A stretch of DNA of 64,000 bases. Source: Legionella quateirensis. Its GTDB lineage: Bacteria; Pseudomonadota; Gammaproteobacteria; Legionellales; Legionellaceae. Below are positions 10,912 to 19,307 of the stretch, piece by piece; positions within the stretch are counted from its first letter, which is position 1, and the number at the start of each line of letters is the position of its first letter. The notes under the pieces were generated by a model. The model had not been told where the DNA came from. It worked only from the letters and a program-made list of their open reading frames with translations, and did no database searches. The stretch spans positions 206,689-270,688 of the forward strand of contig NZ_LNYR01000031.1 in the NCBI RefSeq assembly GCF_001467955.1. Direction: 5' to 3'. The translations under genes were made by a program, and so were the position numbers.

Positions 10912-12860
10912 TAGCAGAAATCGGCCTTTTTTCGTTAATCCTCGCATTAATTGTTGCCCTGATGTTGGCGATAATTCCTCTGGCGGGTTTATATCTGAAA
11001 CGTGAAGCCTGGATGGATTCAGCTAAGACGTATGCTGGATTGCAGTTTCTGTTTGTCAGTCTTGCCTATATTTGTTTAACGTTCTGCTTTTTAAGTGATG
11101 ATTTCTCTGTTTTATATGTAGTGAGTAATTCCAGTATATTATTACCCTGGTTTTATAAACTCTGTGCTGTCTGGGGTGGGCACGAAGGCTCCATGCTTTT
11201 ATGGGTCGCTATTCTTAGTTTCTGGATGATTCTGGTAGGATATTTAAGTTCCAGTTTGGACAAGGAAATGCGCACTCGAGTATTGGTGGTATTGGGATGG
11301 CTGAGTATAGGATTCATTCTTTTTTTATTAACTACATCCAATCCTTTTTTACGTCAATTTCAGGTTTTAAATACTCAGGGACGTGATCTGAATCCATTAT
11401 TACAGGATCCAGGATTCCTGTTTCATCCGCCTATGTTGTACATGGGGTATGTCGGTTTTTCTGTGGCTTTTGCTTTTGCTATAGCTGCATTGTGGGCAGG
11501 TAAAGTTGAAGCCAGCTGGTCTAAATGGACCAGGCCATGGACTTTGGCAGCCTGGTGCTGTTTAACAGCAGGCATAACGCTGGGAAGCTGGTGGGCCTAC
11601 CGCGAGTTAGGTTGGGGCGGCTGGTGGTTCTGGGACCCCGTTGAGAATGCTTCATTTATGCCCTGGCTAGTCGGTACCGCATTACTTCATTCTCTTGCCG
11701 TGACCGAACAACGTCAACAATTTAAAGCCTGGACCATGCTATTGGCGATTGCTGCATTCTCTTTAAGCCTCATTGGAACTTTTCTTGTTCGTTCTGGAGT
11801 TTTAACCTCAGTGCATGCTTTTGCTGTGGATCCGCAGCGTGGCTTGTTTATTTTGGCTTTTCTATTGATTGTAATTGGCGGTTCGTTACTCATGTTTTTG
11901 TTTCGCGCACAAACACTGCAGACTGGCAACAGCCCCAGTCCTTTGTCTCGGGAGAGTGCGTTACTCCTGAATAATGTTTTTCTGGTTGTTATAATGCTGA
12001 CCGTACTAATGGGTACAGTATATCCTTTATTGGTTGAAGGTTTGGGGCTGGGTAAACTCTCTGTAGGGGCTCCTTATTTCAATGCGGTATTCGTACCGTT
12101 GATGATACCTATGTTGTTGATCATGGGTATCGGGATTCATTTAAAGTGGAATAGTGATGGATGGAAGGCAGTTCATAAAAGGTTAAACTGGACTGCTCTT
12201 GTTAGTTTGTTAGTACCCGTAGCTTTATTGTGGGTGACATCCAGCCAGTTTGATGGATCAGCCTTAATGGGGTTGATGTTGGCCTTCTGGGTTTTATTAA
12301 GTACATCGAATGCGGTAATCCGGCGCATCAAGGAACGAGGTTTTGATGGAGTTGGTCAAGCCTATTGGGGCATGGTAGTGGCACATTGTGGTGTTGCGGC
12401 TTCCGTCATTGGCGTTGCGGTTTCCACTGCATATGGAGTACAGGACGATGTGCAGATGGCGCCTGGCTCTAAAGTTTCTCTTGTTGCCTATCAAATAGAA
12501 TTTATTAATCAATCTGATTTGGTTGGACCGAACTATAAAGGGACAAGAGCCGAGTTTAAAATCAGCCATAATGACCAAACCAGCCTGATCTATCCTGAAA
12601 AAAGAGTGTACTCAATTGGACAAATGGCTATGACAGAGTCAGCCATAGACGTGACTCCATTTAGAGACATCTACGTCGCTTTGGGTGAGCCACTGAATGA
12701 TAACTCCTGGTCTGTACGACTTTATTATAAACCTTTTGTACGCTGGATCTGGGGTGGAGGGTTTATGATTCTTGCTGGCGGTTTTCTAGCCTTGACTGAT
12801 AGAAGGTATTATAAAAGCAGAAAAGCAGTTGCTCTTCGTACTCAGGAGTTGGAGGCATGA
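10908..12860 (+). CDS. ccmF: cytochrome c heme lyase subunit CcmF
   Basis: CcmF, with CcmH and CcmI, attaches heme to apocytochrome c. The 650 residues span many membrane segments and contain the WWD heme-binding motif as [20 protein letters not shown] near residue 240. The conserved His-containing loops [15 protein letters not shown] and [10 protein letters not shown] are also present. Length matches the family (about 640-660). It overlaps both neighbours by ATGA. Confidence 0.96.
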   Translation: MIAEIGLFSLILALIVALMLAIIPLAGLYLKREAWMDSAKTYAGLQFLFVSLAYICLTFCFLSDDFSVLYVVSNSSILLPWFYKLCAVWGGHEGSMLLWVAILSFWMILVGYLSSSLDKEMRTRVLVVLGWLSIGFILFLLTTSNPFLRQFQVLNTQGRDLNPLLQDPGFLFHPPMLYMGYVGFSVAFAFAIAALWAGKVEASWSKWTRPWTLAAWCCLTAGITLGSWWAYRELGWGGWWFWDPVENASFMPWLVGTALLHSLAVTEQRQQFKAWTMLLAIAAFSLSLIGTFLVRSGVLTSVHAFAVDPQRGLFILAFLLIVIGGSLLMFLFRAQTLQTGNSPSPLSRESALLLNNVFLVVIMLTVLMGTVYPLLVEGLGLGKLSVGAPYFNAVFVPLMIPMLLIMGIGIHLKWNSDGWKAVHKRLNWTALVSLLVPVALLWVTSSQFDGSALMGLMLAFWVLLSTSNAVIRRIKERGFDGVGQAYWGMVVAHCGVAASVIGVAVSTAYGVQDDVQMAPGSKVSLVAYQIEFINQSDLVGPNYKGTRAEFKISHNDQTSLIYPEKRVYSIGQMAMTESAIDVTPFRDIYVALGEPLNDNSWSVRLYYKPFVRWIWGGGFMILAGGFLALTDRRYYKSRKAVALRTQELEA

Positions 12861-13393
12861 AAACAATTGGTTGGAGAATAATTCCTGTTGTTCTGTTTTT
12901 ATTATTGAGTTTTTTTCTTTGGCGCGGACTTTCTTTAGATCCGCATCAATTACCCTCGGTACAACTTGGAAAGGCAGTCCCCGAATTTACTTTACCGCAA
13001 CTCCAAAATCCTGCGGCGACATTCAGTTCAAATCAACTACGTAATCAGGTCGTTTTGCTTAATGTTTGGGCCAGTTGGTGTCAGGCCTGTGTTGAAGAAC
13101 AGGTTTTTATGCTGCAATTGGCTCGTGAAGGGGTGCCTGTGTATGGGCTAAATTATAAAGATACATCGGCTGATGCACTACAGTGGCTAGAGCAATGGGG
13201 TAATCCTTATAAACTGGTGGCTCAGGATAGCGAAGGCAAGGTCGCAATTGATTTAGGTGTTTATGGAGCACCTGAGACTTTTGTTATTGATAAACAGGGT
13301 ATTATTCGTTATAGGCATGTTGGGATAATGACTCAGGAGGTCTGGTTAAAGGATATATTGCCTCTAATGAAGAAATTGGAGCAGGTTTCATGA
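12857..13393 (+). CDS. ccmG: thiol-disulfide interchange protein CcmG/DsbE
   Basis: CcmG is a membrane-anchored periplasmic thioredoxin that reduces apocytochrome or CcmH. The 178 residues include an N-terminal anchor and a thioredoxin fold with active site WASWCQACVEE (Cys75 and Cys78). The cis-Pro loop is GVYGAPETFVID. The dipeptide between the cysteines (Gln-Ala) differs from the more common Pro/Glu-Thr/Pro forms, but both cysteines are kept. It overlaps ccmF and ccmH by ATGA. Confidence 0.95.
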   Translation: MKTIGWRIIPVVLFLLLSFFLWRGLSLDPHQLPSVQLGKAVPEFTLPQLQNPAATFSSNQLRNQVVLLNVWASWCQACVEEQVFMLQLAREGVPVYGLNYKDTSADALQWLEQWGNPYKLVAQDSEGKVAIDLGVYGAPETFVIDKQGIIRYRHVGIMTQEVWLKDILPLMKKLEQVS

Positions 13394-13791
13394 GAGCAGC
13401 TTATTTATTATGCTTCGGGTTAGTTGTTTTTTTGCTCATGCCTGTGTGTTTTGCCAACAGCGTATACCCTCTGGATTCAGCCAGAAAGGAAGCTCAATTT
13501 AATCATCTATTAAAAGATTTGCGATGTTTGGTCTGTCAGAACCAGGATTTGGCAGATTCAAATGCCGAATTGGCTAAGGATTTACGTTTACAGGTCTATC
13601 ACTTGGTTCAAGAAGGCAAAAGCGATAATGAGATCAATGACTACCTGACTTCCCGGTACGGTGACTTTATTCTTTTTAAACCGCCAGTAAAGGCAGTTAC
13701 ATTATTATTATGGTTTGGCCCATTTGTCTTTTTATTGCTGGGCTTCCTGATTTTTTGGCGAACATGTTTTAAGCGAAGATCCTATGAATGA
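13390..13791 (+). CDS. ccmH: CcmH, apocytochrome thiol reductase (short form)
   Basis: The 133-residue protein has a signal peptide, the redox motif LRCLVCQNQ (Cys46 and Cys49) and a C-terminal membrane anchor. It corresponds to the N-terminal half of E. coli CcmH; the TPR half is the separate next gene. This split arrangement is common outside enterobacteria. The stop overlaps the next start by 8 bases. Confidence 0.95.
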   Translation: MRAAYLLCFGLVVFLLMPVCFANSVYPLDSARKEAQFNHLLKDLRCLVCQNQDLADSNAELAKDLRLQVYHLVQEGKSDNEINDYLTSRYGDFILFKPPVKAVTLLLWFGPFVFLLLGFLIFWRTCFKRRSYE

Positions 13792-14458
13792 ATGGTGGTT
13801 AATCAGTATTTTGGTTTTAATAACCATTGCTGCAAGTATTCTAATAATATATCCCTTAAAGTCTACTGTATTGACGCGTATCGTGCTGGTGCCCATAATT
13901 TTTTTGATGGCTTCTACCGGTTATTATTTTTGGGGTGGATTTGCAGAGTGGCAGGATTATATTCATCAAAATGAGTCCAGGGAACGCGCTCAACAAGTGC
14001 TTAAATCAATCAAAAGCCCTCAGGAATTGATCGATAAATTGAGAGCAAAACTGGATGACAGTCCAAAGAGTGCTAAAGGGTGGTATTTATTGGGTAGGTT
14101 ATATACCAGTAATAATGAGACAAACAATGCGTCTCAAGCCTTTGCTAAGGCGCATCTTTTAAATCCCGAAGATGAACAGTATGCTGTGAATTATGCACAC
14201 AGTCTCTGGTTGATGAACAATCAACAATTCAGTGCAGAAATTATTAAGTTATTTAAAAATCTACTGAACAAGAATCCTAATCAACCCGATGCGTTAGCCA
14301 TGCTTGCCATGAACGCTTACATGAGTCATGATTACAAAGATGCGATAGCTTATTGGCAACGGCTGTTAGTTATGGCGCCAGATCAATCTGAAGAATCTCA
14401 ATCTATTCGTAAGGCTATTGCAAAAGCGCAGGATCAAATTAATTTAGGGAGTAAGTAA
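13784..14458 (+). CDS. ccmI: CcmI/CycH-type TPR protein
   Basis: CcmI chaperones apocytochrome c to the heme lyase. In 224 residues there are two N-terminal membrane segments (residues about 5-50) followed by TPR repeats (KSAKGWYLLGRLYTS, NNASQAFAKAHLLNPE, DYKDAIAYWQRLL). It is shorter than the CycH of alphaproteobacteria and lacks their long C-terminal domain. Last ccm gene; only two bases separate it from the dodecin gene. Confidence 0.9.
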   Translation: MNEWWLISILVLITIAASILIIYPLKSTVLTRIVLVPIIFLMASTGYYFWGGFAEWQDYIHQNESRERAQQVLKSIKSPQELIDKLRAKLDDSPKSAKGWYLLGRLYTSNNETNNASQAFAKAHLLNPEDEQYAVNYAHSLWLMNNQQFSAEIIKLFKNLLNKNPNQPDALAMLAMNAYMSHDYKDAIAYWQRLLVMAPDQSEESQSIRKAIAKAQDQINLGSK

Positions 14459-14460
14459 AA

Positions 14461-14661
14461 ATGACGGATAAAGTATATCGATTAATTGAATTAATTGGTA
14501 CTTCACAGGAAAGTATAGAGAAGGCTATTGATAATGCAATAATGGCAGCAAAATCTCACGGTAAACTGGAGTGGTTTGAAGTGATGGAAACCAGAGGCTT
14601 TATCGATAATAATAAAGTCAAATACTATCAGGTTCATGTGAAAATTGGTTATTACAGTTAG
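14461..14661 (+). CDS. dodecin family flavin-binding protein
   Basis: The 66 residues match the dodecin family in size and pattern: VYRLIELIGTSQESIEKAIDNAI, then WFEVMETRGFI (the Trp that stacks on flavin), then VKYYQVHVKIGY. Dodecins assemble into hollow dodecamers that store riboflavin or FMN-type compounds. It lies two bases behind ccmI and is probably in the same transcript, although no functional link to cytochrome maturation is known to me. Confidence 0.93.
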   Translation: MTDKVYRLIELIGTSQESIEKAIDNAIMAAKSHGKLEWFEVMETRGFIDNNKVKYYQVHVKIGYYS

Positions 14662-14680
14662 TACAGCGTTTCACTAGATA

Positions 14681-15232
14681 TCAAGGTTTGGAAATAAACG
14701 CATTATTTTTTATATAAAACCTTAATAATTTATCAGTCCAATCTTTAGCATAGTGAACACCGATTCTAGGTTTTTCCATTATCGTGAAGAGTGTTTGATC
14801 ATTGGCGTCCGCTATATAAAAAGTGTCGCCAGTTAAATCATGTCGATTAAATCTTTTATCAATATTCATGGCCCTGGATAATAATCCAGGCCCCTGAGTT
14901 CTTCCTATGGTATTTTGAACAGGTTCCAATGCCCTTATTAATACCGCTGAACCAATTCCTTCTTTTTCTGTAACTACGTTAGTGCAATAGTACATTCCAT
15001 AGATCAAATAAATATAGGCAAATCCTGCAGGTCCATACATCACTTCAGTACGTTTGGTTATTCCTTTCGATGAATGCGACGCTAAATCCTGTTGTCCAAG
15101 ATATGCCTCCACTTCTACAATTTTACCGATCCGTTTCATACCTTCATCATCATGTACCAGAACTTTACCTAACAGGTCTTTGGCAACCTGTATCGTGTCT
15201 CTTTGATAAAATTCTTTAGGAAGTTTCTGCAT
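14681..15232 (-). CDS. 3-methyladenine DNA glycosylase (AAG/MPG family)
   Basis: The enzyme removes alkylated purines to start base-excision repair. The 183 residues show the family core VEVEAYLGQQDLASHS (catalytic Glu in VEAYLG), the MYGPAGFAYIYLIYGMYYCTNVV stretch (Tyr and His-like pocket residues), and IRALEP. Length matches bacterial Mpg proteins (about 180-200). It is convergent with the dodecin gene. Confidence 0.94.
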   Translation of the reverse strand: MQKLPKEFYQRDTIQVAKDLLGKVLVHDDEGMKRIGKIVEVEAYLGQQDLASHSSKGITKRTEVMYGPAGFAYIYLIYGMYYCTNVVTEKEGIGSAVLIRALEPVQNTIGRTQGPGLLSRAMNIDKRFNRHDLTGDTFYIADANDQTLFTIMEKPRIGVHYAKDWTDKLLRFYIKNNAFISKP

Positions 15233-15408
15233 TGATTTTCATTGTTGTCTGGAATGAGTCATAAGTCTAATGGTGTTAGGATTGATAATAAAGAGTGATT
15301 CCAGAATCGATAATTTTATATTTAAACTCGATAAGCCATGGAAAGTACTGAATCTTATATATAATTAATACAGGAGCATAGTCGTTGCTTGGAATATAGA
15401 GGGATAAA

Positions 15409-16677
15409 ATGAACTCAGTAGCACTATTTTTTAATGCAATAACCCCTTTTAAAAGTGATTTGAGCTTATTAAGGTGTTCTGATACACGCACTGTTTTATT
15501 AATTAATTCAACGATTTATTCTCAATTAAAAGAAGAACACAAGGTCTTTTTTGAAAAAATATATGTGATTGATCCCATAACGTTCGAGACTACATTACCC
15601 ATAGTCGTACACTATTTAAAAGAAGTAAGTCGCGACCAAATAAAATTAGTGACTAACGATGAAGCATGCATCCTTGTTGTAGGAAAGCTTATAGACTATT
15701 TAGGATTAAAAGGAGAGGGAGAAAAAGTTTTAATCAAATTTATTGATAAAATTGTCATGAAAAATACATTAGATGCTCAAGGAATTCGTACTCCATATCA
15801 CCAGAAGTTTAATAGAGATGAATACCTTACAGATAAAGTGCATTACATCACTGAGCTGGAAAAAAAATTCAATTATCCCTTTGTTGTAAAACCGATTGCC
15901 TTATACGGTAGTGCCAGTTTTAAGAAAATTCATAATAGAACCGAGTGGTTCGCTTATGTTGAGCAAATAGTACATTCAGACATCTCCTTTCAAATTGAAG
16001 AGTTTATTGAGGGAACTTTATTTCACTGTGATGCGATTGTGCAAAATAAGGAAATTCGATTTGTCTCCATTTCGGAATACTTATGGCCTATGGCATTGTT
16101 TAAAGAGGGCTATCCAACGGGCAGCATCGTGCTGCCTGAACATGATTCGCGCTGGAACCAATTGAACGTAGTGCATCAACAGATCATTGCTTTGTTACAA
16201 CCACCTGAAGGAGTCACTCATTGTGAATTGTTTCTTACACAAAATAATGAAGTCGTTTTTTTGGAAATAGCAGCAAGGCCTTCTGGGGCCTTGGTTGTTT
16301 CCATGATTGAACGTATGACAGGAGTAAATATCGAATTGGCTCATTTTATGTTAAGACTGCAAAGACCCATAACCATTCAAACCCAACGAATAACTGAGTT
16401 TTCTTTTTTTTGTTATGTTCCTAAAAAAAATGGACTCGTTTTGAGTCTTGAATTACCCAAACTGAATAGTGAGTTGAGTATTGAATGGAATGTAAAGCCT
16501 GGAGATTTAATTCAAATGCAGCCCAGCGGAGAATACGACATTTTGGTTAAACCTTCCAATATTGCGGCGACAATCATATTAAGCAATTCGTGCTTTGATC
16601 ATCTCTATCAAGATTTTCTCACCTTAAAAAAAGCACATCTGGTACACATACAACCAGAAAATTACAGTTCTTCATAA
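15409..16677 (+). CDS. ATP-grasp carboxylate-amine ligase
   Basis: This 422-residue enzyme has the ATP-grasp layout. A Rossmann-like N-terminal third is followed by the ATP-binding Lys in FNYPFVVKPIALYGSASF, the hinge Glu pair in FQIEEFIEGTLFHCDAI, and the metal-binding FLEIAARPSGALVV (Glu and Arg-Pro-Ser-Gly) near residue 290. That last signature is typical of the biotin-carboxylase/L-amino-acid-ligase branch, which joins a carboxylate to an amine through an acyl phosphate. The substrate cannot be read. It ends 16 bases inside the 3' end of the convergent epimerase gene. With the neighbours it suggests synthesis of a small amide or dipeptide. Confidence 0.85.
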   Translation: MNSVALFFNAITPFKSDLSLLRCSDTRTVLLINSTIYSQLKEEHKVFFEKIYVIDPITFETTLPIVVHYLKEVSRDQIKLVTNDEACILVVGKLIDYLGLKGEGEKVLIKFIDKIVMKNTLDAQGIRTPYHQKFNRDEYLTDKVHYITELEKKFNYPFVVKPIALYGSASFKKIHNRTEWFAYVEQIVHSDISFQIEEFIEGTLFHCDAIVQNKEIRFVSISEYLWPMALFKEGYPTGSIVLPEHDSRWNQLNVVHQQIIALLQPPEGVTHCELFLTQNNEVVFLEIAARPSGALVVSMIERMTGVNIELAHFMLRLQRPITIQTQRITEFSFFCYVPKKNGLVLSLELPKLNSELSIEWNVKPGDLIQMQPSGEYDILVKPSNIAATIILSNSCFDHLYQDFLTLKKAHLVHIQPENYSSS

Positions 16678-17792
16678 ATCAGCTCATTTCGTTTTGCCAG
16701 ATGCTCCAGAACAGAGTCATTTATCTCTATTCCTAAACCTGGATTTTCGAAGGGTATTCTCATACCCTGAGTGAAGGGAGATTGAGTAAAAATAGGATTC
16801 TTTAAATCCTCAAATAAAAATAAGTCACTATCTAAATCAGTAAATGCGATATTTGGCATTGATGCTGCAAAATGAATGCCTGCAGCCACACCCAAAGAGC
16901 TTTCCATCATACATCCTACCATTACCTTTAATCCTGCCTCATAAGCTCTTTGTGCCATAAGCCGAGCTTTCCAAATTCCGCCTGCTTTTTGGATTTTGAT
17001 ATTAACTCCATTGACGGCCTTCAAACGAATTAGTTCTTCCAGATCATCCATGCCCACGATGCTCTCATCAGCATAAATATGAATGCCACCAAGCTGATTT
17101 TTTATCGCCAATAATCCTTGATAATCGTATTTTTCTACAGGCTGTTCAACCGCAATTACAGATTTTAAAATCGATTGCACTTCTTTTAATACTTCAATAG
17201 CCTCGTTTGCATCATTAAAACATTGATTGGGGTCAATCACATAAGCTACTTCTTTAGCAAATATACTTTTGATTAATTGTATCGTTTTGTGATTAATCGT
17301 ATTTAGGTCCATTTTAATCTTAATCAGTTGAACCTGGGGATGATGTTTAAGAATAGACAACGCAAAATCATTGGTTTCTTCTAAATCTAAAATAGGTATA
17401 GTTAAGCTATTTGGGGTGATCTTCTTCTCATTACCAAAAATCCTGTATACAGGTTTATTTTTTATTTTTCCTAGTAAGTCATGAAAAGCACTATCTAAAG
17501 CAGCGGAAGCATGAGAACTCTTAACCTGTTCCTTGAGAAATTGATAAAAAACGTGAGGTGCAGCATTTGGATCAATGGGATGCTCTTTGACAGCCTGTAG
17601 CTGTGAAACAACATCATCGAAGGTCTCACCTGTCATCAGTACAAATGGAGCAGCTTCTCCAATACCAATCAAATCATGATAATGAAGTTGGACTATAATG
17701 TTTTCCAGGTGGGTCCAGGTATAAGTGGCAATAGAAAGAGGTTGTGGTAATTTATATTTAAGTCTATATATTTTTAATGATGCGACATCCAT
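16662..17792 (-). CDS. enolase-superfamily epimerase (dipeptide epimerase/muconate lactonizing type)
   Basis: The 376 residues contain all acid/base and metal residues of the muconate-lactonizing subgroup: Lys158-x-Lys160 in LIKIKMD, Asp187 and Asn189 in IDPNQCF, Glu216 in VEQPVEK, Asp242 in YADES, Lys266 or Lys269 in NIKIQKAGG, and Glu298 in MMESSLG. Known members of this type include L-Ala-D/L-Glu epimerase and other dipeptide epimerases. Placement next to an ATP-grasp ligase favours a dipeptide substrate over an aromatic lactone. It is divergent from the formyltransferase gene across about 105 bases. Confidence 0.87.
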   Translation of the reverse strand: MDVASLKIYRLKYKLPQPLSIATYTWTHLENIIVQLHYHDLIGIGEAAPFVLMTGETFDDVVSQLQAVKEHPIDPNAAPHVFYQFLKEQVKSSHASAALDSAFHDLLGKIKNKPVYRIFGNEKKITPNSLTIPILDLEETNDFALSILKHHPQVQLIKIKMDLNTINHKTIQLIKSIFAKEVAYVIDPNQCFNDANEAIEVLKEVQSILKSVIAVEQPVEKYDYQGLLAIKNQLGGIHIYADESIVGMDDLEELIRLKAVNGVNIKIQKAGGIWKARLMAQRAYEAGLKVMVGCMMESSLGVAAGIHFAASMPNIAFTDLDSDLFLFEDLKNPIFTQSPFTQGMRIPFENPGLGIEINDSVLEHLAKRNELIYEEL

Positions 17793-17897
17793 ATATAAAG
17801 TTCCTCAAAATTAATGGGGTAGATAAATTGGACTATCACTTATTTAAAGTAAATTGGAGTCTACTTAGTCAATTATAGGCTCTTTAAAGAGAATTCG

Positions 17898-18782
17898 ATG
17901 AATATACTTTTTCTTATAGGCAGCGATTTATATTCTTATAATATGGCAAATGAAATATGCATTAAATTTGGACAAACTCAATTTAAGGCATCTTTTTTGG
18001 TATTTAAGAATGAATTGGCATTTAAACCAGAAAAAATACACGAAGATATACGCCAATTAATATTTTATGAGCGAACCTTATTTAGTGAAGCTCTAATCCC
18101 TTTCCTCAAAAATCATCGGAATGAGGGCAAGTATGTAGGATTAGATACCTTGGTTCAAAAATATGCCATCAATTATGCTTTTTGTCCCTTTATTGATAAT
18201 AAAAATGCGTCCCAATTTATTTTAGAACAAGCAAACATTTGGAAGATTGATGTGGTTATTTCTATAAGATGTATTGTCAAACTTGATGCACAGCTTATTC
18301 ATTACTTTACGCGTTCAAACGAACATTATTTATGGAATGTTCATCCTGGTTTGTTGCCGAAATACAGAGGGATTATGCCCATGTTTGCCGCCATGTTGAA
18401 TCAGGAACAACACTATGGCATCACCTTGCTTCGAATATCCGAACAATTGGATGAAGGCTCTATTATCGACTCACGAACTTGCGATCTTGATTATACACAA
18501 TCCATGATGCAAAACATCCTCGATCTGATTCCAGCTGGAGTTGAACTCGTCACGACCAATTTACTTAAATTATCGAGAAAGGAACCATTATCAGCTTTGG
18601 TTCAAAATGCAACCGATACAGGATTTTATTCATTTCCTACTGAAGAGGAGTTGGAACTTTTCAAAGCGAGAGGATTACGACTTTATTCAAAAGAAGAACT
18701 CATTAACGTAATGAAGAGTTGTTATTTGACTGACAATCAAAAAGATATTGTAGAACAATTACTTCATTACACTGGACAATAG
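17898..18782 (+). CDS. formyltransferase-family protein (methionyl-tRNA formyltransferase-like fold)
   Basis: The 294 residues carry the formyltransferase catalytic Asn-His-Asp set: Asn147 and His149 in WNVHPGLLPKYRG and Asp185 in EQLDEGSII. The N-terminal part is unlike Fmt or PurN. The C-terminus lacks the tRNA-binding OB domain of Fmt, so tRNA is an unlikely substrate. Formyl transfer from N10-formyl-THF to an amino group of a small molecule is the natural inference. Together with the adjacent ligase and epimerase it may form a small biosynthetic set. Confidence 0.82.
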   Translation: MNILFLIGSDLYSYNMANEICIKFGQTQFKASFLVFKNELAFKPEKIHEDIRQLIFYERTLFSEALIPFLKNHRNEGKYVGLDTLVQKYAINYAFCPFIDNKNASQFILEQANIWKIDVVISIRCIVKLDAQLIHYFTRSNEHYLWNVHPGLLPKYRGIMPMFAAMLNQEQHYGITLLRISEQLDEGSIIDSRTCDLDYTQSMMQNILDLIPAGVELVTTNLLKLSRKEPLSALVQNATDTGFYSFPTEEELELFKARGLRLYSKEELINVMKSCYLTDNQKDIVEQLLHYTGQ

Positions 18783-18836
18783 TTTAATGATTGAATCAAT
18801 TGTGTCAATAATGAATCGATTCTCTTGTCCTGTTAA

Positions 18837-19178
18837 TTAAGACAGTCTGCGATAAACACTGAGTCCATGATTGACTACATCAGCAAAATTAGCAGCACTG
18901 GGAATAGTCGAATTCCCTGAAAAAAATGCGAAGCCTGCTTGTATTCCTCTGGTAATATTTGCCGTTATTGCCAAATTGTTTAATGAATCAGGGGCTATTG
19001 CTTCAAATGCATGAACAGCAACATCAGGAAGATATTCAATTGCAGCTGCTTCTGGGTTATTGATGTATTCAAGCAAAACAAGACTGGCGATTAATGCATT
19101 GTAACCTCGGTATGCATTACTCCAGGTTAAAAGATTGTACCAGCTTTCAGGTTGTTTTGTTGTCTCTTGCTTAACCAT
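18837..19178 (-). CDS. small protein of unknown function downstream of the 1203-residue gene
   Basis: The start chosen is the ATG at 19178, which has AAGGAG eight bases upstream and gives 113 residues. An in-frame ATG at 19295 would add 39 residues without a ribosome site. The protein contains moderately hydrophobic Ala-rich helices (YNALIASLVLLEYI, IQAGFAFFSGNS) but no clear signal peptide. No family is recognised. It follows the large gene on the same strand after about 130 bases. Confidence 0.6.
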   Translation of the reverse strand: MVKQETTKQPESWYNLLTWSNAYRGYNALIASLVLLEYINNPEAAAIEYLPDVAVHAFEAIAPDSLNNLAITANITRGIQAGFAFFSGNSTIPSAANFADVVNHGLSVYRRLS

Positions 19179-19307
19179 TTGCATCACTCCTTTACTGCTT
19201 GTTAAACTGATTACACGCATCAATCTGCATTGTTTATGGTAATCGAATTTACAATATAAATAATAAAGAATCAATGGAAACGGATCCTGATGCATCGAAA
19301 CCTACAT

